DNA of 64,000 bases from Prorocentrum cordatum (GCA_963575745.1 CAUYUJ010000725.1:1-64000); one strand, 5' to 3'; shown: positions 42,101 to 55,515, counted from the first letter of the stretch. Notes: generated by a model from the sequence alone, not told the origin. A program made the numbers and translations.

Positions 42101-44843
42101 CCAAGCGCAAAGCCGTTTTGGTACAGGGCGTTGAGGATGCTCGTCGGCGGCACGGGGACCGCTGGGTCGCGCTGGATAGTGTTGCGTAAGTTGCGCGTCG
42201 GTGGCTTGAGGGCTAGGTGGGGCGTACCAGGGCCTGAAGGCGCCTGGGGCCTGGCGGGTGATGCATAGCGTGCTCGCCGGCGTGGTGGTTGGGTGTCCGT
42301 GTCGGAAGAGGAACCACGAGCATCTGCATGTCGGAAGATGGACCACGGGCTGTCGCGGGTGCGCTCACGTGGTTCCCTTGCCTCGGCGTCGCTGGCGTGG
42401 GCTGTGGCGTCTTCGTGAGTCGGTGGGTTACCATAGGCCGCGCCGCTCGTGGGGCCATCTCGCAGGGACGGGCTGGTCGATCGTGGTGTGACAGACGAGG
42501 CTCGCGATACCGCGGCAGTGACTTCGACAATGGCGGCGGTGGTGGCGGTGGTGACATCGGCGACTGCGGCGGCAACTGCAGCGGCGTAGTGCTCCTGTAG
42601 CAGCGGATGTCGAAGTGAGTGCACGTGCTGGCTATCGGGTTCGTCGGGAAGCGTGCGCGGCATTGTGTATGTGGCCTCATCGCGCGGCCTCCTGCTCGGT
42701 TGGCAACAGCGGAGGCACCACTGGGCTGTGGATGAGTCCAGGGCACGCGCACAGATGCGGGCTCCTACGTGTCCAACGGCTCCTTGAGCGAGGAGTTTGG
42801 CGCCGACCAGTAGAAGACCGCACACCACTCCACCAGTGGCAATAGCTCCAAGTTTGCCGCTGGCCCATTTCAGGACACCCCCGAGGCCAAACCCGACAGC
42901 GCTGGCTCCGCCCGAGACGATATCTCTGAGTTTGGCGCTGGTCCACTTGAGAATACCCCACAATGCGGGCGTGACGTTGTATGCCGTTGTGCGTCGGGGT
43001 GTAGTGGGCACAGGTGGGCCTGGTGCCGCCGCTTCACGTCGTCGTCGTTGCCGGTAGCTGGGGTCTCGGCTCGGTGTCGGCAAGTACCCGTCGATCTGGT
43101 CCTTGTACGGCATGGCTATCACGATGGCGTACGTGGCCACGAAGAGGCAAATGAGACAGCCACAGTGTCGTGAGGCCGCTGCGCTGTGCTGGGCCTCGTA
43201 GGAGCCGCTGGCGTCTGGGTTCGCGTCGTCGATGGGGTCGTTGTCGATGTCAGCCTGCCAGTGGTCAACGGCGCTGGGATTGGAGTCAGTCACGTTAGCA
43301 CGGCAGACAAGGGTGCGGGGCGTGGTACTGCCGCCTGCGGTCTGAGACGTCCAGGTCCAGCCAATGCTGCAGCGGGGCTGAAGCCGCCACTGCGCGGGCT
43401 GGTTAGAGCAGGCGATGCAGTGGGATGGCTTGTCGCGTCGGCGGCAGTGGCGCCTTCAGCGTCGTTGAACTGTGCGCTGGGAGTGGCCTGGGCAGAGTTG
43501 TTTGGCGGACTGCTGTGCGACGGGGGGCGCCCTATGTAGGATTCGCTATCACGGTCACGCTGGGCTGTGTCACCTGGCGGTGCCGTGCCGTTGCGATCCT
43601 GGGTTTCCATGTCGTCTTGGCTATCGTCCGACGCGTGGAACGAGTCCAGGGATATGTTGCTGATGTCGCTGGCCGCAATGTGCTGGAGCAGAAGCGGTTC
43701 GGCGTCGGCCGCGGGCTGGTCGCACGTGGCGTGCTGGGCGAGGGGGCCAGCTGGCGGTGGTAGGTTTAGCGGTTCCATCGGTGCCGCGGCGAGCTCCGCC
43801 TCGACAAGCGGCTGCATGTCTGGCGGGCGATGCAGGATCGCATCCGCGAGGTACGCCAGGGCGTCTTGGTCGGGTGGCGGGAGGCCTCTTGGCAGCAAGG
43901 CGTGGGCCCGTGAGAGGTATGGCGGCAATGGTGCCGTGAAAGCCTCAGGGCCGACGAGCTGAGCACGAGCGCCCTGGCATTCCAGAAGGAGGCCAAAGTA
44001 GCGGGTGGGGTACTCGCGGCTGCTCTGGATACGAGTGAGGTTGCGGTTGGTGCGCTGTCTGTCGGGGCCTGCTCTAAGCCAGATGTCCTCGCACATGTCG
44101 ATCGCGGTGCGCTGGCGCAGGGCGTCGTTTTTCTCTTCGGAGTCCTCCTGGAAAAAGTGGTCGTACTGTGGCAGATGGAGCGTCGCCAGGATGTACGGGA
44201 CGCAGTCCTCGAGCCATGCCCAGAACACGTCCTGGTGGTCCTCACCTGGTGCCCACGCCGCAGCGCACGGTATGAGCCGAGCTCGGATCATCATCAGGTG
44301 CCAGAAAGCGGGGTCCTCCTCGGGTTCGCCCCTGGCGCACAGAGGGGTAGCGAGACCCGTGGGGCTATAGCGGGGCACGACAGCGGGGCTGAAGCCGCCA
44401 CTGCGTGCCTGGCTTTTGTCAGCGGCCCCGTCAAGGATGTGCTGCACGACGGTCGAGGCCACGCTGGGGGTGGACTGCGATGCATGTGTCGTAGTTGTCG
44501 AGGGCGTGCATGCGCTCGCGATGGCGCCCAGCGATCCGTTGCCGCACGGACCCGCGGCGGCGGGGCTGTTCACGATCGGGCCCAAAATGGTGCAGTGATC
44601 GTACTTGTAGATGCTGTCATCGTAGAGGTAGAAGAAAGTCCCACGTTCAGCGTGTCGCAGGAAAACCTCTCCTCCATGCTGGGGCGCACCGCCTGAAGAC
44701 GGGTGTGCTCCAGCGAGCGAGGGGAGGGCCAGGCTGCAAGCAAGGCGCCACATGATGGCGAGGCCTGGCGGGCGGCGCGAGCGATGAGCCGAAAGCTGCG
44801 TGGCAGCACACGTCCTCAAATACCCCTGAATGCTCATGCACAT
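39180..44843 (-). pseudogene. LINE ORF2, 5' part: membrane, ART-like and Cys-rich regions
   Basis: The first ATG is at 44841-44843. The frame is long and open except for one missing A near 43344 that shifts it. In order it has a hydrophobic N-terminus (LAIMWRLACSLALPSLAGA), a hydrophobic segment CGCLICLFVATYAIVIAM (about 43110-43165), Gly/Ala-rich hydrophobic stretches (VVCGLLLVGAKLL), and a region with PTVFWHGTRGD (about 41848-41880). This is followed by GRTYVSVHPSLAAWYAV, resembling the His and Tyr boxes of PARP/ADP-ribosyltransferase folds. Next comes a Cys-rich segment (CLQCRFQCCQYCAARR...CPDC; about 40240-40400), then a basic/Pro-rich linker. None of this upstream block is standard for LINE ORF2. 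The ART assignment is inferred from motifs, and the third catalytic residue (Glu) is not identified. Confidence 0.75.
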
Positions 44844-45014
44844 TGCTACAATCACGCCCCCTGCAAGACTACGGGTGTCCCTACACCAGATAGATTGCGC
44901 GTGCTGCTGCCAAAACAGACATGAGGTGACAAGAAAGAGAAACGACGCGAAGAGGGGAGAGATGCCTCTGAAGGCGCTTCCTCGGAGGGCTGAGGCGGGC
45001 TCTCTGAGGCACCT

Positions 45015-47582
45015 TCAATAGGGTTCCTGGGTGGCCCGACCCTTGTCCTTGCCATTGTCGGCCCCTGGGGGCCCCGTCCCTGGGGTGACCTGGCCTGGCT
45101 GGTCGATCCAACCGCAGGCAGCCACGGGTTCGGCGGCCGCTGCAGCTTCCTCCTTCTTAGTTTCCGGAGTGGCTACTTGTGGCAGGTGGATGGTGCATCC
45201 CGTGAGGTGCCCGAGGAGGGTCTGGATGTCGCCGCGCAGTGCAGCGGCGTCGGCGGTTGCCATCTGTCGCTGGGTGCCGACGGTGGCAAGCCCCCGTTCC
45301 AGCCCTGAAACGTGCTCCGTGAGTGTGGCCTGGGAGGAGAGAACGCCCGCAAGCTGCACCTGCATGTTATCCACCGTGTTGGCTAGCAGCTCGTGCTGCT
45401 GTTCCATGTGCTGGATGCGGGTCGTGGCAGCATCTGGCGGTTTAGAGGCCGATGCGAAGCGTTCGCCGAAGGTGTTGAGTTCGTGGGAGGCCACGCTGTA
45501 TTCATCGCCTGATGAGAGGATCTCGACGTCGTCGGCGTCGCATGGTACTTCGGCGGCTGTGGCAGCGTCGCCTTCGGTGTGGCCCCCACCTTCTGCCGCC
45601 ACCGTGCCAAGCCGAGAGTCATGACCACCTGATCCTGGGGCGGCCGTCTGTTCAGCGGCTCCGTCCGTGCCGCGCGGGGGTGCAGAGGAGCTGCGGCCTG
45701 GGGCGCAGTGTGACTTTGCGTGCGGCGTGGCGTCACGTTTCCCGCTGGAGGATCGGTGGCGCTTGGCTGAAGGCTCCTCCTTGGGGATCGGGAGCGGTGC
45801 GACGCCCTTGCCTTTGGGCGTGGCAGTCATGAGGTCGTGGAGGTAGGGGCTCTGGGCCGCTTTGGTGAGAAGTGTGCCGGTGGCGGGGCTAAAGCCGCCA
45901 CCACGGGCTGGCGGCGTCACAGGCTCTGTGATGGTGGTAGGCGTGACGATGGTAACGTTGTCCCGCTTCGGCACCACCTCAGCCAGCGAGGCCTCGGTGA
46001 TGCTCCACGGGATGGGGCACCCCGCGACCTGCACCGTATAGGTGAGTGGGGGCCGATGGGCGCGCACTAAGGCAAACTGGGCCGCAGTGGCAGGGTCCCA
46101 GGCGGTGTGGTAGACCTCACAGTCCCATTTAACGGACGGGCCCGTGAGAGTCTTGGTGAGCTGGGTCAGCGTGGCGTGGCGTGCCGCAATGCCAGTGATG
46201 CGGTAACGCGCCTTGGCGAGGGTAGCCTCGCAGCCACGGATGCCGACGGCAGCAGCCTTGGCGGCGTCTGACCCCCGTGGAACACGGATCCCCAGTAAGC
46301 CTGACTTGCCGTGCCTGACGACTCCCAGGGCCTTGAACTCCACCGACTTCTGGAACGCATCTGCCATCGTGATGGGCTGGTCCTCAGGGAACCACGCGGT
46401 CTGATACTTGTCTGCGGTGGGCTCGTCTGCACCTACGTTGCTGAGGTCGTAGGTGGCACCGAGTTGCCCTGATCCCGCCAAGACCTTGTCGACCGCTTGG
46501 AGACTGACGCCGAAGGTGGCAGCCAGGGACCTCTTTCCGACGCCCGGTCCAAACCTGCCTAGGCTTTTGCAGGGTTCGAGGATGGTGACGGCTTTAAAAT
46601 TGCCGTGGAAGAGGGCCTTGAAGGTGTCCTGGAGCTGACTATCGAGCTCCTGGCGGCGAGCGTCTTTCTTGGACTCCCTGTGCTTTTGGTTTTGGCGCGC
46701 CTTGTCCTGTGGAGCGGAGTCCCTTCGGAAAGGACCCTTGGCGCGTGGACCACCGTTCACGGGGGCACCTCCCGAGAACTGGTCCTCGAAGGCCTGATGC
46801 ATGAGGGGACTGCGGCGATGGCCTCGGTTTCATGCATGGTCGCCCGAATCCAGCATACGTGGTCGGCAGGGTCGATGGTGGCGACGGCTACTTTTTCCGT
46901 GCAGGCGACTTCCTTGGTGCCCAGCTGGTACACGGTCACGGGGACGTGCGTGTGGACCACTTTGGGCGCCTTGGGTTGACGCTTCAGCACGGGGACGGCG
47001 AGCTCGGTACCGACGTAGTTGTCGTTTTTTGGGCCCATGACAGCAATCGCAAGCTGACCCGTGGTTCGCTTGCCCTGCTCGAGGTGGTGTTGCAGCAGCC
47101 GTTCACCGCTCTCGTAGTCGTGGAGGCTGATACTGGGCTTGTACGTCTTGCCGTCGTCAGGAGACGTGGGTTCGGCGAGGACAGGGACCTTCCAAAAGGC
47201 CGGGTCCAAGGCGATGAATTGGGTGTCCGCAGCCTGAAGACGTGCGGAACCCGCTGGTGGGTGTGATGTGTCACCGCCAATGCGCTTAGGCTTACTGCGC
47301 TGGTGATGATCGAGCGTGTAGCTGATCTGGTTGGCGGCGCACATGCGGATCAGGGCGCTGCCAAGCTTCTTCGTGTTGGACTTGTATGTCGTACGTCGCC
47401 TGGAGCTCGTCCGCGTTCAGTTCGGCAAGCCCGTTGTATGCGGCCGTGGGGCGGTCAGACCCCGCTTGCTTGAACGCTGCGATGCAGTCCTGCTTGCGTT
47501 GGAGGAGAGACCCTTCAGCAGCAGGACGTGAACTCGGGGGCTGCTTGGAAGAGCGACGGCGCTCCGGCTTACTGGGGGCCAT
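45015..47582 (-). pseudogene. LINE ORF1 (copy A/B)
   Basis: The ATG is at 47580-47582 and the stop at 45015-45017, about 855 codons in outline. ORF1 proteins of LINEs bind the element RNA and form particles. Here the N-terminal part is basic (MAPSKPERRRSSKQPPSS). The middle has a folded-looking domain (GVVRHGKSGLLGIRVPRGSD). The C-terminal ~100 residues contain a clear heptad pattern (HMEQQHELLANTVDNMQVQL, then LTEHVSGLERGLATV), i.e. a coiled coil. I see no CCHC knuckle. Two frame shifts relative to copy C occur: a 2-bp deletion near 47387 and a 1-bp deletion near 46802. The frame is then open for 595 codons. Confidence 0.75.
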
Positions 47583-47733
47583 TGCTGCGGGCGCTCTGGT
47601 GGGGAGAGGTGACGCGAATCAGTAGGGTCCTGCTGGGACCCCTCCGGTCTCGCGAGGCCTGGGAGTCTGGCTCCGAGGCGGGGCGCTTCGCGTCGCGGCT
47701 GCGGTCTGAGCGCTGGGCACTCTCGAGCCGAGA

Positions 47734-47789
47734 CTAGAGAGAGAAAGAGAGAGAAAGAGAGGGAAAGAGAGAGAAAGAGAGAGAAAGAG

Positions 47790-47857
<68 letters not shown>
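47734..47857. repeat. (GA)n tract joining two LINE copies
   Basis: About 124 bp of GAGAGA with GAAAGA variants. The 5' end of copy A/B lies on its left and the 3' end of copy C on its right, both elements on the minus strand. This is what insertion into, or priming on, a GA/CT microsatellite would produce. Confidence 0.95.
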
Positions 47858-47859
<2 letters not shown>

Positions 47860-48879
47860 GACCAGGGTCCGTCCGCGAGGCGCACTGCGGTGCGACAACT
47901 CGCCAAGCACTATTAGCGGCGGTGCAGCCTTTAGATACGAGGGCGGGCAACAAAAAAACCCACCCCCGGCGCAGTGCGACAGACGCTACAGACGGCGGAC
48001 AGACGGTGAAGATCTCACCTGTCAGACCGCGTGAAGAAAGAGGCCCCAACAAGGAAGGCGACGTGCTGACACGTGGCTAGGCGGCTTGGCAGACCGCCAG
48101 TTGGGCGCTCGGCCGCAAAGCGGCGCGCAGGGACGGGGCACCCCCCGCCCCCACGCCCTGACACCGTGGACGCGGAGCCACGCGTACGCACGGGCAGGCA
48201 GAAAGGAGGAAAGTAGCGCGGGGCACCAGGTGGAACGCCGCGGAGCGATGACAGCATAGCTTGGATAGGGAGTGACGGCACGGCACCATCGGACGAGGGC
48301 GTCAGCAGCTCGGCGAAGGCTCGCCCGGCGCTGTGGAGGCGCTGGAGCAAAGGGCCTTGACGGGCTTGAGCAGCGGCGAGGTCCGCGGCGAGAGCAGCAC
48401 ACCTCTGCTGAAGAGCGGCCATAGCCTGGGACAGCTCGGTTTCGCGGTCGGTGAGGGGCGGCTGCTCAGTGCCAGCGGCCGCGAGCCTCGTGGCAGGGAC
48501 GAGGTCGGTGCGCCTGGCCAGGTGGTGGACTAGCGTTGTACGGCACCCCGTGTGCTGACGGCCGTCACCCTTGAGAGGTGACTGGAGGGTAACACACGGC
48601 CCCAGGGCTGGAGCCGCTAGGGCCACGCCCCGTGAGGTCGGAAGAGCCGCATCCTCTCGCCCAGCAACAATGGGAGCATGGACGGGGTGCGACGGCCTGA
48701 CTGGCTCGGTGCCCTGCGGGGGGGCTGAAGCCGCCCCCGCGGGCTGGCGCTGGTGGGGGGACGGAGTGGTTGGCACGGTAGGACCATTCATGATGCCATG
48801 CGAGGGCTCTGAGGTCGGCCGCGTAGTAGGGTGGCGTCTCAATAGGGCGGCATGGTCGGCAGCGTGGGGTGTCGGCGGA

Positions 48880-49260
48880 GCGTCGTCAATGCTGCCACTC
48901 AGTCCGAGGGGGTCAACCAGGTCATCGTCGGTGTCTTGACGGTGGGCGACATCACCATGTGGGTGCGATGTCGCTCTCGGAGACTGAGTCGCGGTAGGCG
49001 TCGAGAGGTTGCCCGACGGGGCAGGGTTGTCGCTGGCTGGGCCGTCGTCCAAGACGTCCAATCCCCCACCGAAGCCGAACGGGTCGTCCTCCTGTTCATC
49101 AGCGTCTTGGAGGTGTGCGACGTCATCATGTGGGTGCGGTGCCGCTCTCGGTGTCGGAGTCGAGGGCGTCGTGCGGATGCCCGACGGGGCAAGGTTGGCG
49201 CTGGCTGGCCCGTCGTCCAGGAAGTCTAGTCCCCCGCCGAAGCCGAACGGGTCGTCCTCC
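48880..49260 (-). repeat. Threefold acidic repeat in LINE ORF2
   Basis: About 57-residue units with DEQEDDPFGFGGGLD(F/V)LDDGPAS, two strong copies and a third decayed copy (DDDLVDPLGLSGSIDDAP), downstream of RNase H. The same repeat is in copy A/B at 20690-21075, so it predates the split of the two copies. Confidence 0.85.
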
Positions 49261-52200
49261 TGTTCGTCGTATATCGCCCGTTGGGCCTCGGCCCAGAGCT
49301 CGTCCGGGTTCTGCGGGATGTCTGGTCCAGCCGCGGGTGGTGTCTGGTCCGACAGCAGGGGGTTTGGTTCCATTTTGCTGAGTTCCGCAGCTGTAAACCC
49401 AGCCCTGCGGTGCGGGAGTGGGAGAGTGCGGTGTCTGCGCTCGTAGATAGCGACAGCGACCCCATGGAGCACGGTCGCTTGGCGATGTCGTGTTTTGGCA
49501 GCTTCGACAATGTCGTCTGGAAGGTTGTGAGTGCGTGCCGCCATTGTGGCAAGGGCGTCAGCCTGTCGGTTGAACTCCTCCGCAATGGGCCCGATGAGCC
49601 CAAGGTCGATGCCCAGGTCTCCCAGGTGGCTGGCGATTTTTTCGACGCGAAACATGTTGGGCTTGGCCAAAACACATCGGTGGATCTTTTCCCAGAGCTC
49701 CGCGTGCGTGCCCTGCGGCGCTGGATGTCCGTCGATGATGCTTTGGAACCCATCGACCACCGCCTGGTTGTCCACGAAAACGTGCACGGGCCGTTCGGCG
49801 CATGCCGTAAGGTGGACAATGGCGAGGGTCTCCGCAACCTGGGCGTTCTGCGTTAGGCCGTGAACGCGTGCACTGTAGTTCATGCGGTGGTCGATGCCGT
49901 AGTAGACGCCGTAGCCCGCTCGTGCAAGCAATGGGATGGCTTGGTTGGTGCATGCACCGTCCGTGCAGCGTAGACCCATGTCCAACCAGTGTCGTGGTCA
50001 AGGTAGGTGGTGTAGGAGTCCTGGGCTGAAGCCGCAGGATCTCCCTCAGGTGGGGGCCGCGGTATGGGCTGAGGTAGCGGGTCCCTCGCGAGGTCGGCCT
50101 GAAGGTCGAGGAGGGCTGGGTCTTCATCGAAGAGCCCGCAGTGTCTTGTGTGCGGCGGAAGACGGGCCCACTGCTCGTCACTGATGAGGGTGGTGAGAGG
50201 GAGTCTTTCTCGGGCCCAGCACTTGCAGTCGCGGACAGTGTGCTCCTGAGTTTCTTCTTCCTCGTCGCAGTATCGGCAGATGGGGCTGGGGTCAGCTGAC
50301 GTGTTTGATCGGGATCGTCGCTGTTGGGTGTGGTCCCCGCCCGACAAGTAGTTCAGGAGGAGCGCCAGCTGCCAGGCAGTGCATTTGGCTGCTCCTTTAG
50401 TTCGAGCGAGCCACGTGCTGGCAAAGAGGTCGAGGCCCTGTCTGACAGAGGCAAGGTATCCAAGGTCGTGACGCCGTGGCTTGATCCCCCGCAGAAAGGC
50501 TCTGCGTTGTGAGGCCCGCAGCATGTGTAGGAAGGCGTTTTGGGGTAAGTTCAGCCAGCTGATCTGGCAGCCCCAGTCGTCGTACATGATGCCAAATGTG
50601 GGCCAGGTCCAACGGAGCTGCTGGAGCGACTGGACGAGTCGCCCGACAGGTCCTCCACCAAACAGGGTCTGGACGTGGTGTTGGAGGTCTCTGGCGAGCC
50701 CGCAGAGTGTAACGTCGCGGTTAACCTGTCGCCGCAGGCACAGGAATGCTTCACGCTGCGTGATGGCGTCGATCTCCAGGGCGTGTCCTGGGACGCACAC
50801 GGCCATGAGAGTCCAAAACTCGACCCACTTGTTCCCCTTGGGGCGGATAGCCGCCTTGAGGGCGTGGTTGTAGGCAGTTTTGGCTGGGCCTGATGGTGCT
50901 TGAATGTCGGTGCCCGTGGTTCAGACGCTGGCAGCAAGGGAGCGGGCGTGCCGCGCCTTGATAAGCATCGGCGATGGGAGCTTGCCAATGCGCGGCAGGC
51001 GAATAGTCGCCCTCCGTACACGGGCGTCTGCGGTGGCCGTGAGGTTAAGTGCGGCTGGAGCCGGCGCTGCCTCTGCGTTGATGTAACTCCCGACGAGCTT
51101 GAAGGAATCGACCACACGTAGGGGGCGCTCCGCCAGTGTGAGCTGGGTAACGGCGGCGTGAAGCTCGTCGGTGAGCGCCTACCCTGCCACTTTACCAGGG
51201 TGAATGCGTTGACCTGAGAATCGATCAAACTTGGCGGCTTCGTCAAGAGATTTCTGCAGCTCAGACGCGGCGTGGGTAGTGGAGTTGCTGTCGTCAACAA
51301 AGGTAGTGCTGAGTGATCGAGGAACGTATCGATGCTGCCTCTTTGTCCACACGCACATGAGCAGCTTGATGTCGTCCAGGGACCACGAGCTTCCCTGGAG
51401 GTGACCGTTAGTCCTGGCCAAGTCCTTAGAGTACGCTCCGTTCATTCGGATGTAGCGTTTGTGGTGACTGTAGAAATTTCGGCGGACGGTAACGATGTCT
51501 TGAGGGCACCCCGCGTGCAGCGCAAGGTTAAGGCAGATGTCCGTGATGAGGTAGTCGAAGCACTTCTGTCGGTCAAGGGCAGCTCCAGCTAAGGGGAGGA
51601 GTAAAGCCCTGGCATGCTCGATGCGCAGGGCGAGAGAGGTGCTGACATCCCCAATGGTAGCTTTGGGAACAGCGCCAAAGCTCGTGGCGTGGGTCCATCC
51701 TTTCCGCCAGTCCGTGAGGCTACGGTAGGCTGGCGCTTCCCACGCGTACATCCAAACGGAAAGAACCGAGAGAAGTCGTTGGTCCGTCGGGAGTTTCCCT
51801 CGGCCTTTTCGGAGGCACGGGTTTGGCACGTGAAGGAGGGGTTCTGGGATGGTGCCAGCGCGTTGCATAGCACGTAAGACGCTGGCGAAGAGGCGAAGGA
51901 TGTCGTCGGGTAACTCCTTAGCCTCCTTAGTTGTCCAGCCGTCAAGTCCCCCCGCGCGGCGCGGTGAACGGGCGCGAATGAAGTGGATGAGTTGGTCGTC
52001 GGTGAGGTGGAAAGGGGCTGCTGGTGATGGCGTAGGCAGCTCTTGTCGGTACTCGTCGTAAAAGTCAGCCCACGTCGGCATGGCTTCGGCGTCATGACCT
52101 GCACGAGCGCGATACCTGCCCAAGATGGGCTCCCAGGTGTCGACCATGAGCTTAAGCATGTCTTTGGTATTGGCAACAATGGCACAATGGCGTTGGCGGG

Positions 52201-55200
52201 GAGGTAGTCGGGAACCTGGGCAGGTGGTGGGTCACAAGTGTGGCCTTCGTCGTTGTCCGTGTCGAGCGAGCTACCGTCGCTGGGGCTGAAGCCGCCAGCT
52301 TCGGTGTCGGCATCACTATCATCCGTGCAAGCTTGGTCAGGGTTGAAGGCGGTGGTGTCGCAGTGGAGTTGTGTATCGTCGGGAGTGGTAGGCGTGCGGA
52401 GATACGCCGTGGGCGAGCAGTCGGCAGCCCGTGCGTATATGGCCGCCTTTCGCCCGCTTGGCTCGCGGACGCCCTCAGCCCAAATCTTGATGCGTTCAGC
52501 TTTGGCTTGGTTTGCACGTCGCGCCAGCTCTGAGTCAAGGTTTTGGATCAGACGGTCCAGGTGCTCTCCGCGTGGTGCTGGCACGTCGGGGGCCCAGGCC
52601 TCGGGAAAGGCCAGGAGGGCCGTGGGGCGCAGCTTGCGGCAGAGAAGGCGGGCCGCGGTCCACGTGCAGTCGATGCGCTGCGCCAGGTACGGCGGGATAG
52701 CACGGCAGTCGATATGATGGTGCTGTCCGATGAAGCGAAGCTCGCAAAGTTGCCGATGGAGCGTGCGAAGGCGGTTCATGTGAATCGTGGAAGCTCCGTA
52801 GGTGGGAAAGGCGCGGGGGACAGCGGGTCGCTCCTCGAACGTGGGTGTGAGCCCGTGCATGGTGGGGGGCTTCTTTTTTGGGTGGTCTGGCGGTGGAGGT
52901 GGCAGGTCGCGCAGACGGGTGAGATGGTATTCATGGCTGGCCTCGTTTGCCAGGGCGAACATGCGTTCCACATCGTCGCGTGTGTCGGCCTGCTCCATGC
53001 GGTCCTGGTATCGCCCTGCGATGAGGGTCCCTAATGCCTGCAGTTCGTGGCCCTCATGAGCTCCATCGTTAGGGGGGTAAGGCGTGGGGGCTAGAAGGCG
53101 TCGGGCCGTATGGTCGAGGCGGCTAAGGTCGAGCGTGACCTGCAGGCCAACATGGGACTTCGCTGGCAAGTCACGCAGATAGCAGAAGTCGGTGACAAGG
53201 GATCGCGCCGCTTGGTTGGCGATAATGTAATCGATGCGCGAAGTGCGGGGGCACTTGGTGACGCGGTCCCAGTCAGGGATATTGCCATAAGTGTGCATGG
53301 TGTGGTCTGGTGTGCCTTCAGCGACGTTAAACCATCCATGCTGCATCATGTGCAGCAGGTGTGGATTGTCGTCGATGTTCGTGTTGGCGTCCATGCAAAT
53401 GAAATACGGGGCTGGGCCGACCCTCGCGGCGGCGCAGTCAGCGAGCCGAAACAAGTCGGTGCTGTCTCCTCCAGCGACCCCGTAGAGGCTCGCTATGTAG
53501 ATCCCAGCGGGCCCGTGGTTGTTTCGTCGCCGCCTGCGGCGGTGCTGGGTGCAGAGCGGGAGGAAGGCCTCGTGCCATCTTTTCTTGGCCTTGAGGGTGG
53601 CGATACAGGCCGCAGTGTCGTCGACGGTGGAGTCGACGATGGCGTCCTTAGAGAGGATGGCGACCCCTCCCGAGGCGCCAGTGTTGCCCACGACCGTGTG
53701 GTCTGTGCCGCCGTGGGCAGCTTTGCGCTGAGCACGCGCCAGATCCAGGACAGGTCCCAGACTGGCCTGGTATCCTCCATGGTGTGGATTGGCGGCGTTG
53801 GTAGCGATGGCTTGCCTGGTAGGCTTGGCATGTCGGGTCTCCTGCAGTGCTATGACTGCGGCGTTGTGGTCGACACCCAGAGCGGTGATGGTTGGCCAGT
53901 TCGCTGGGAGACTCGTGATGTTGAGGCTGACGAGGTGGATGGAGCGACCTGGCCCGTCTCCGTCGGTGGAGCTGGGGTTGGCACGCCCCGCACGGTGGAG
54001 GGCAGCCTGGCCCTCACCCAGGTAGAAGGCTTGGCCACAGTAGGAGCTCATGGCGTCCCTGCAGATTGGCTTGAACGGGGCTGAAGCCGCCGTCAGGCCC
54101 GAAGTATAGGCGAGGCATGGTCGGCACTGCGCCAGGGGGGGTTCATAAACATCAGCAAAACTGCCTCGAAAAATCCTCCCCACTCCTGTACCGTGGGGGA
54201 CGAGGGGAGGAGAGGTGAGACGGCAGCAGAGGGAGAGGGAGGCGACTCCTCGATCCGTCCTGCCGAACACAAGAGCAAAAGCAAACCAGCGGCGGCGGCT
54301 CGGCGCGGCAGCGGCGCAACGCGCGCGCATATACTGCGCGCGCGACACCGCTGGTCCGTCCTGCGGCGGCGCGCCCGCCCCGTCAGTACCGTGATGAGCA
54401 GCATCAGGTGGAACAGCTCGAGCAGCGCGGTCGGAGGCCTGGCGCTGAGCCTCGTCCATGCCCGCTGCCGTGAGGCACGCGTTGCGGACAGGGCTGACTC
54501 CACGCGGGGCCGCCGCTGCCGCGGCAGCGGCTGAGGTGGCGGAGGCGCCGCCACGACTCTGTGGAGAGAGCGGTGAGCCGCCGCCGAAACCCGCCGCGAG
54601 GTCCTTGACGCGGTTCTTGTTCTTGAACGGGTCGAAGGTCGGCGCCTCGTCGAGGGGGGCGATCACGCGGGTGGGCGGCGGCAGCTCCTGGTCCGTGGAC
54701 GGCGTCGGCTCGAGGTCGACCTGGCCAGGTTCGATGGCGCTGGCACCGAAGCGTGGCACCACCTCGGGGGCTTGGCCATCAGCCTGAGTCTCGCGGGGCG
54801 GCGAGCTCGTGGAGCTCCCAGGGGCCTTGCGCGAGCTGTGGCGGCTGCTGGACCGGCTGCGCGGGACGCGCCCGCCCGTGTGGCGGTCACGTGGCGAGGT
54901 CGCCTGGGCGTTAGCGCGCGCAGAGTCCGCCCTGCTCGGGGAGCGGATCGGCGCTGCGCAGGGTGTTGGGCTGGGCTGGCGGGAGCCGCCTGTGCCGCCC
55001 GCCGCCGAGGCTGCAGCCTGTTCAGGGTCGACGGCGTCAGGCCGGGGGCTGACGTGGTGGGCACTACCCTCGCTGTGCCGCGGGGAGGCGCTGTGGTGCG
55101 CCTGGGTGTACGTGAGGACGAGCGGGACGAGCGGCTGCCGCTCGCGCTCTGGGGGGCCAGGTTTTGCCTGGGCAGGGCGCAGCGCTGCGGCCACGTTTGG

Positions 55201-55494
55201 CGGGGGCGTGTGTTGGCGCGGTTGCCAGGCACGCACGTTCGCCTCGCGCCATCCTTCAGGGCGCCCTGTCCTGCCCCGGCTTGGTGCAGCCCCCTGGGCT
55301 GAAGCCGCAGGGGTTACCACTGCGGGCTGGTTGCTGGCGGTGCTGTCGTGGCGGCCTGGGTAATGGCCCCAGGCACGCGTGGACCCTGGCACGGGCGAAG
55401 TGGCCCGTGGGGGGGCCTGCGCGAGTGCACGCGGGTAGCCGATGACCGCTGGGTGCACCCTGGCGTGAGGGGCATGGCCGTAGCTGGAGGCGGC

Positions 55495-55515
55495 TGCTCC
55501 AACCGCCGCGGGCCT
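55495..55515. other. Uninterrupted target site in copy C
   Basis: CTCCAACCGCCGCGGGCC is intact here. It is the empty-site counterpart of the junctions at 27311/27312 and 39172/39173 in copy A/B, which proves where the 11.86-kb insert went in. Confidence 0.9.

Larger units (their letters stand above)
39173..47733 (-). mobile_element. LINE copy A/B, 5' half
   Basis: This is the 5' half of the minus-strand LINE, collinear with copy C from 55499 to the window edge. It starts with the duplicated CCAACCG at 39173-39179. On the element's 5' side it ends at about 47733, at the (GA)n tract that carries the 3' end of copy C on its other side. It contains the 5' UTR (about 47583-47733), ORF1 and the first part of ORF2. 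Confidence 0.93.
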
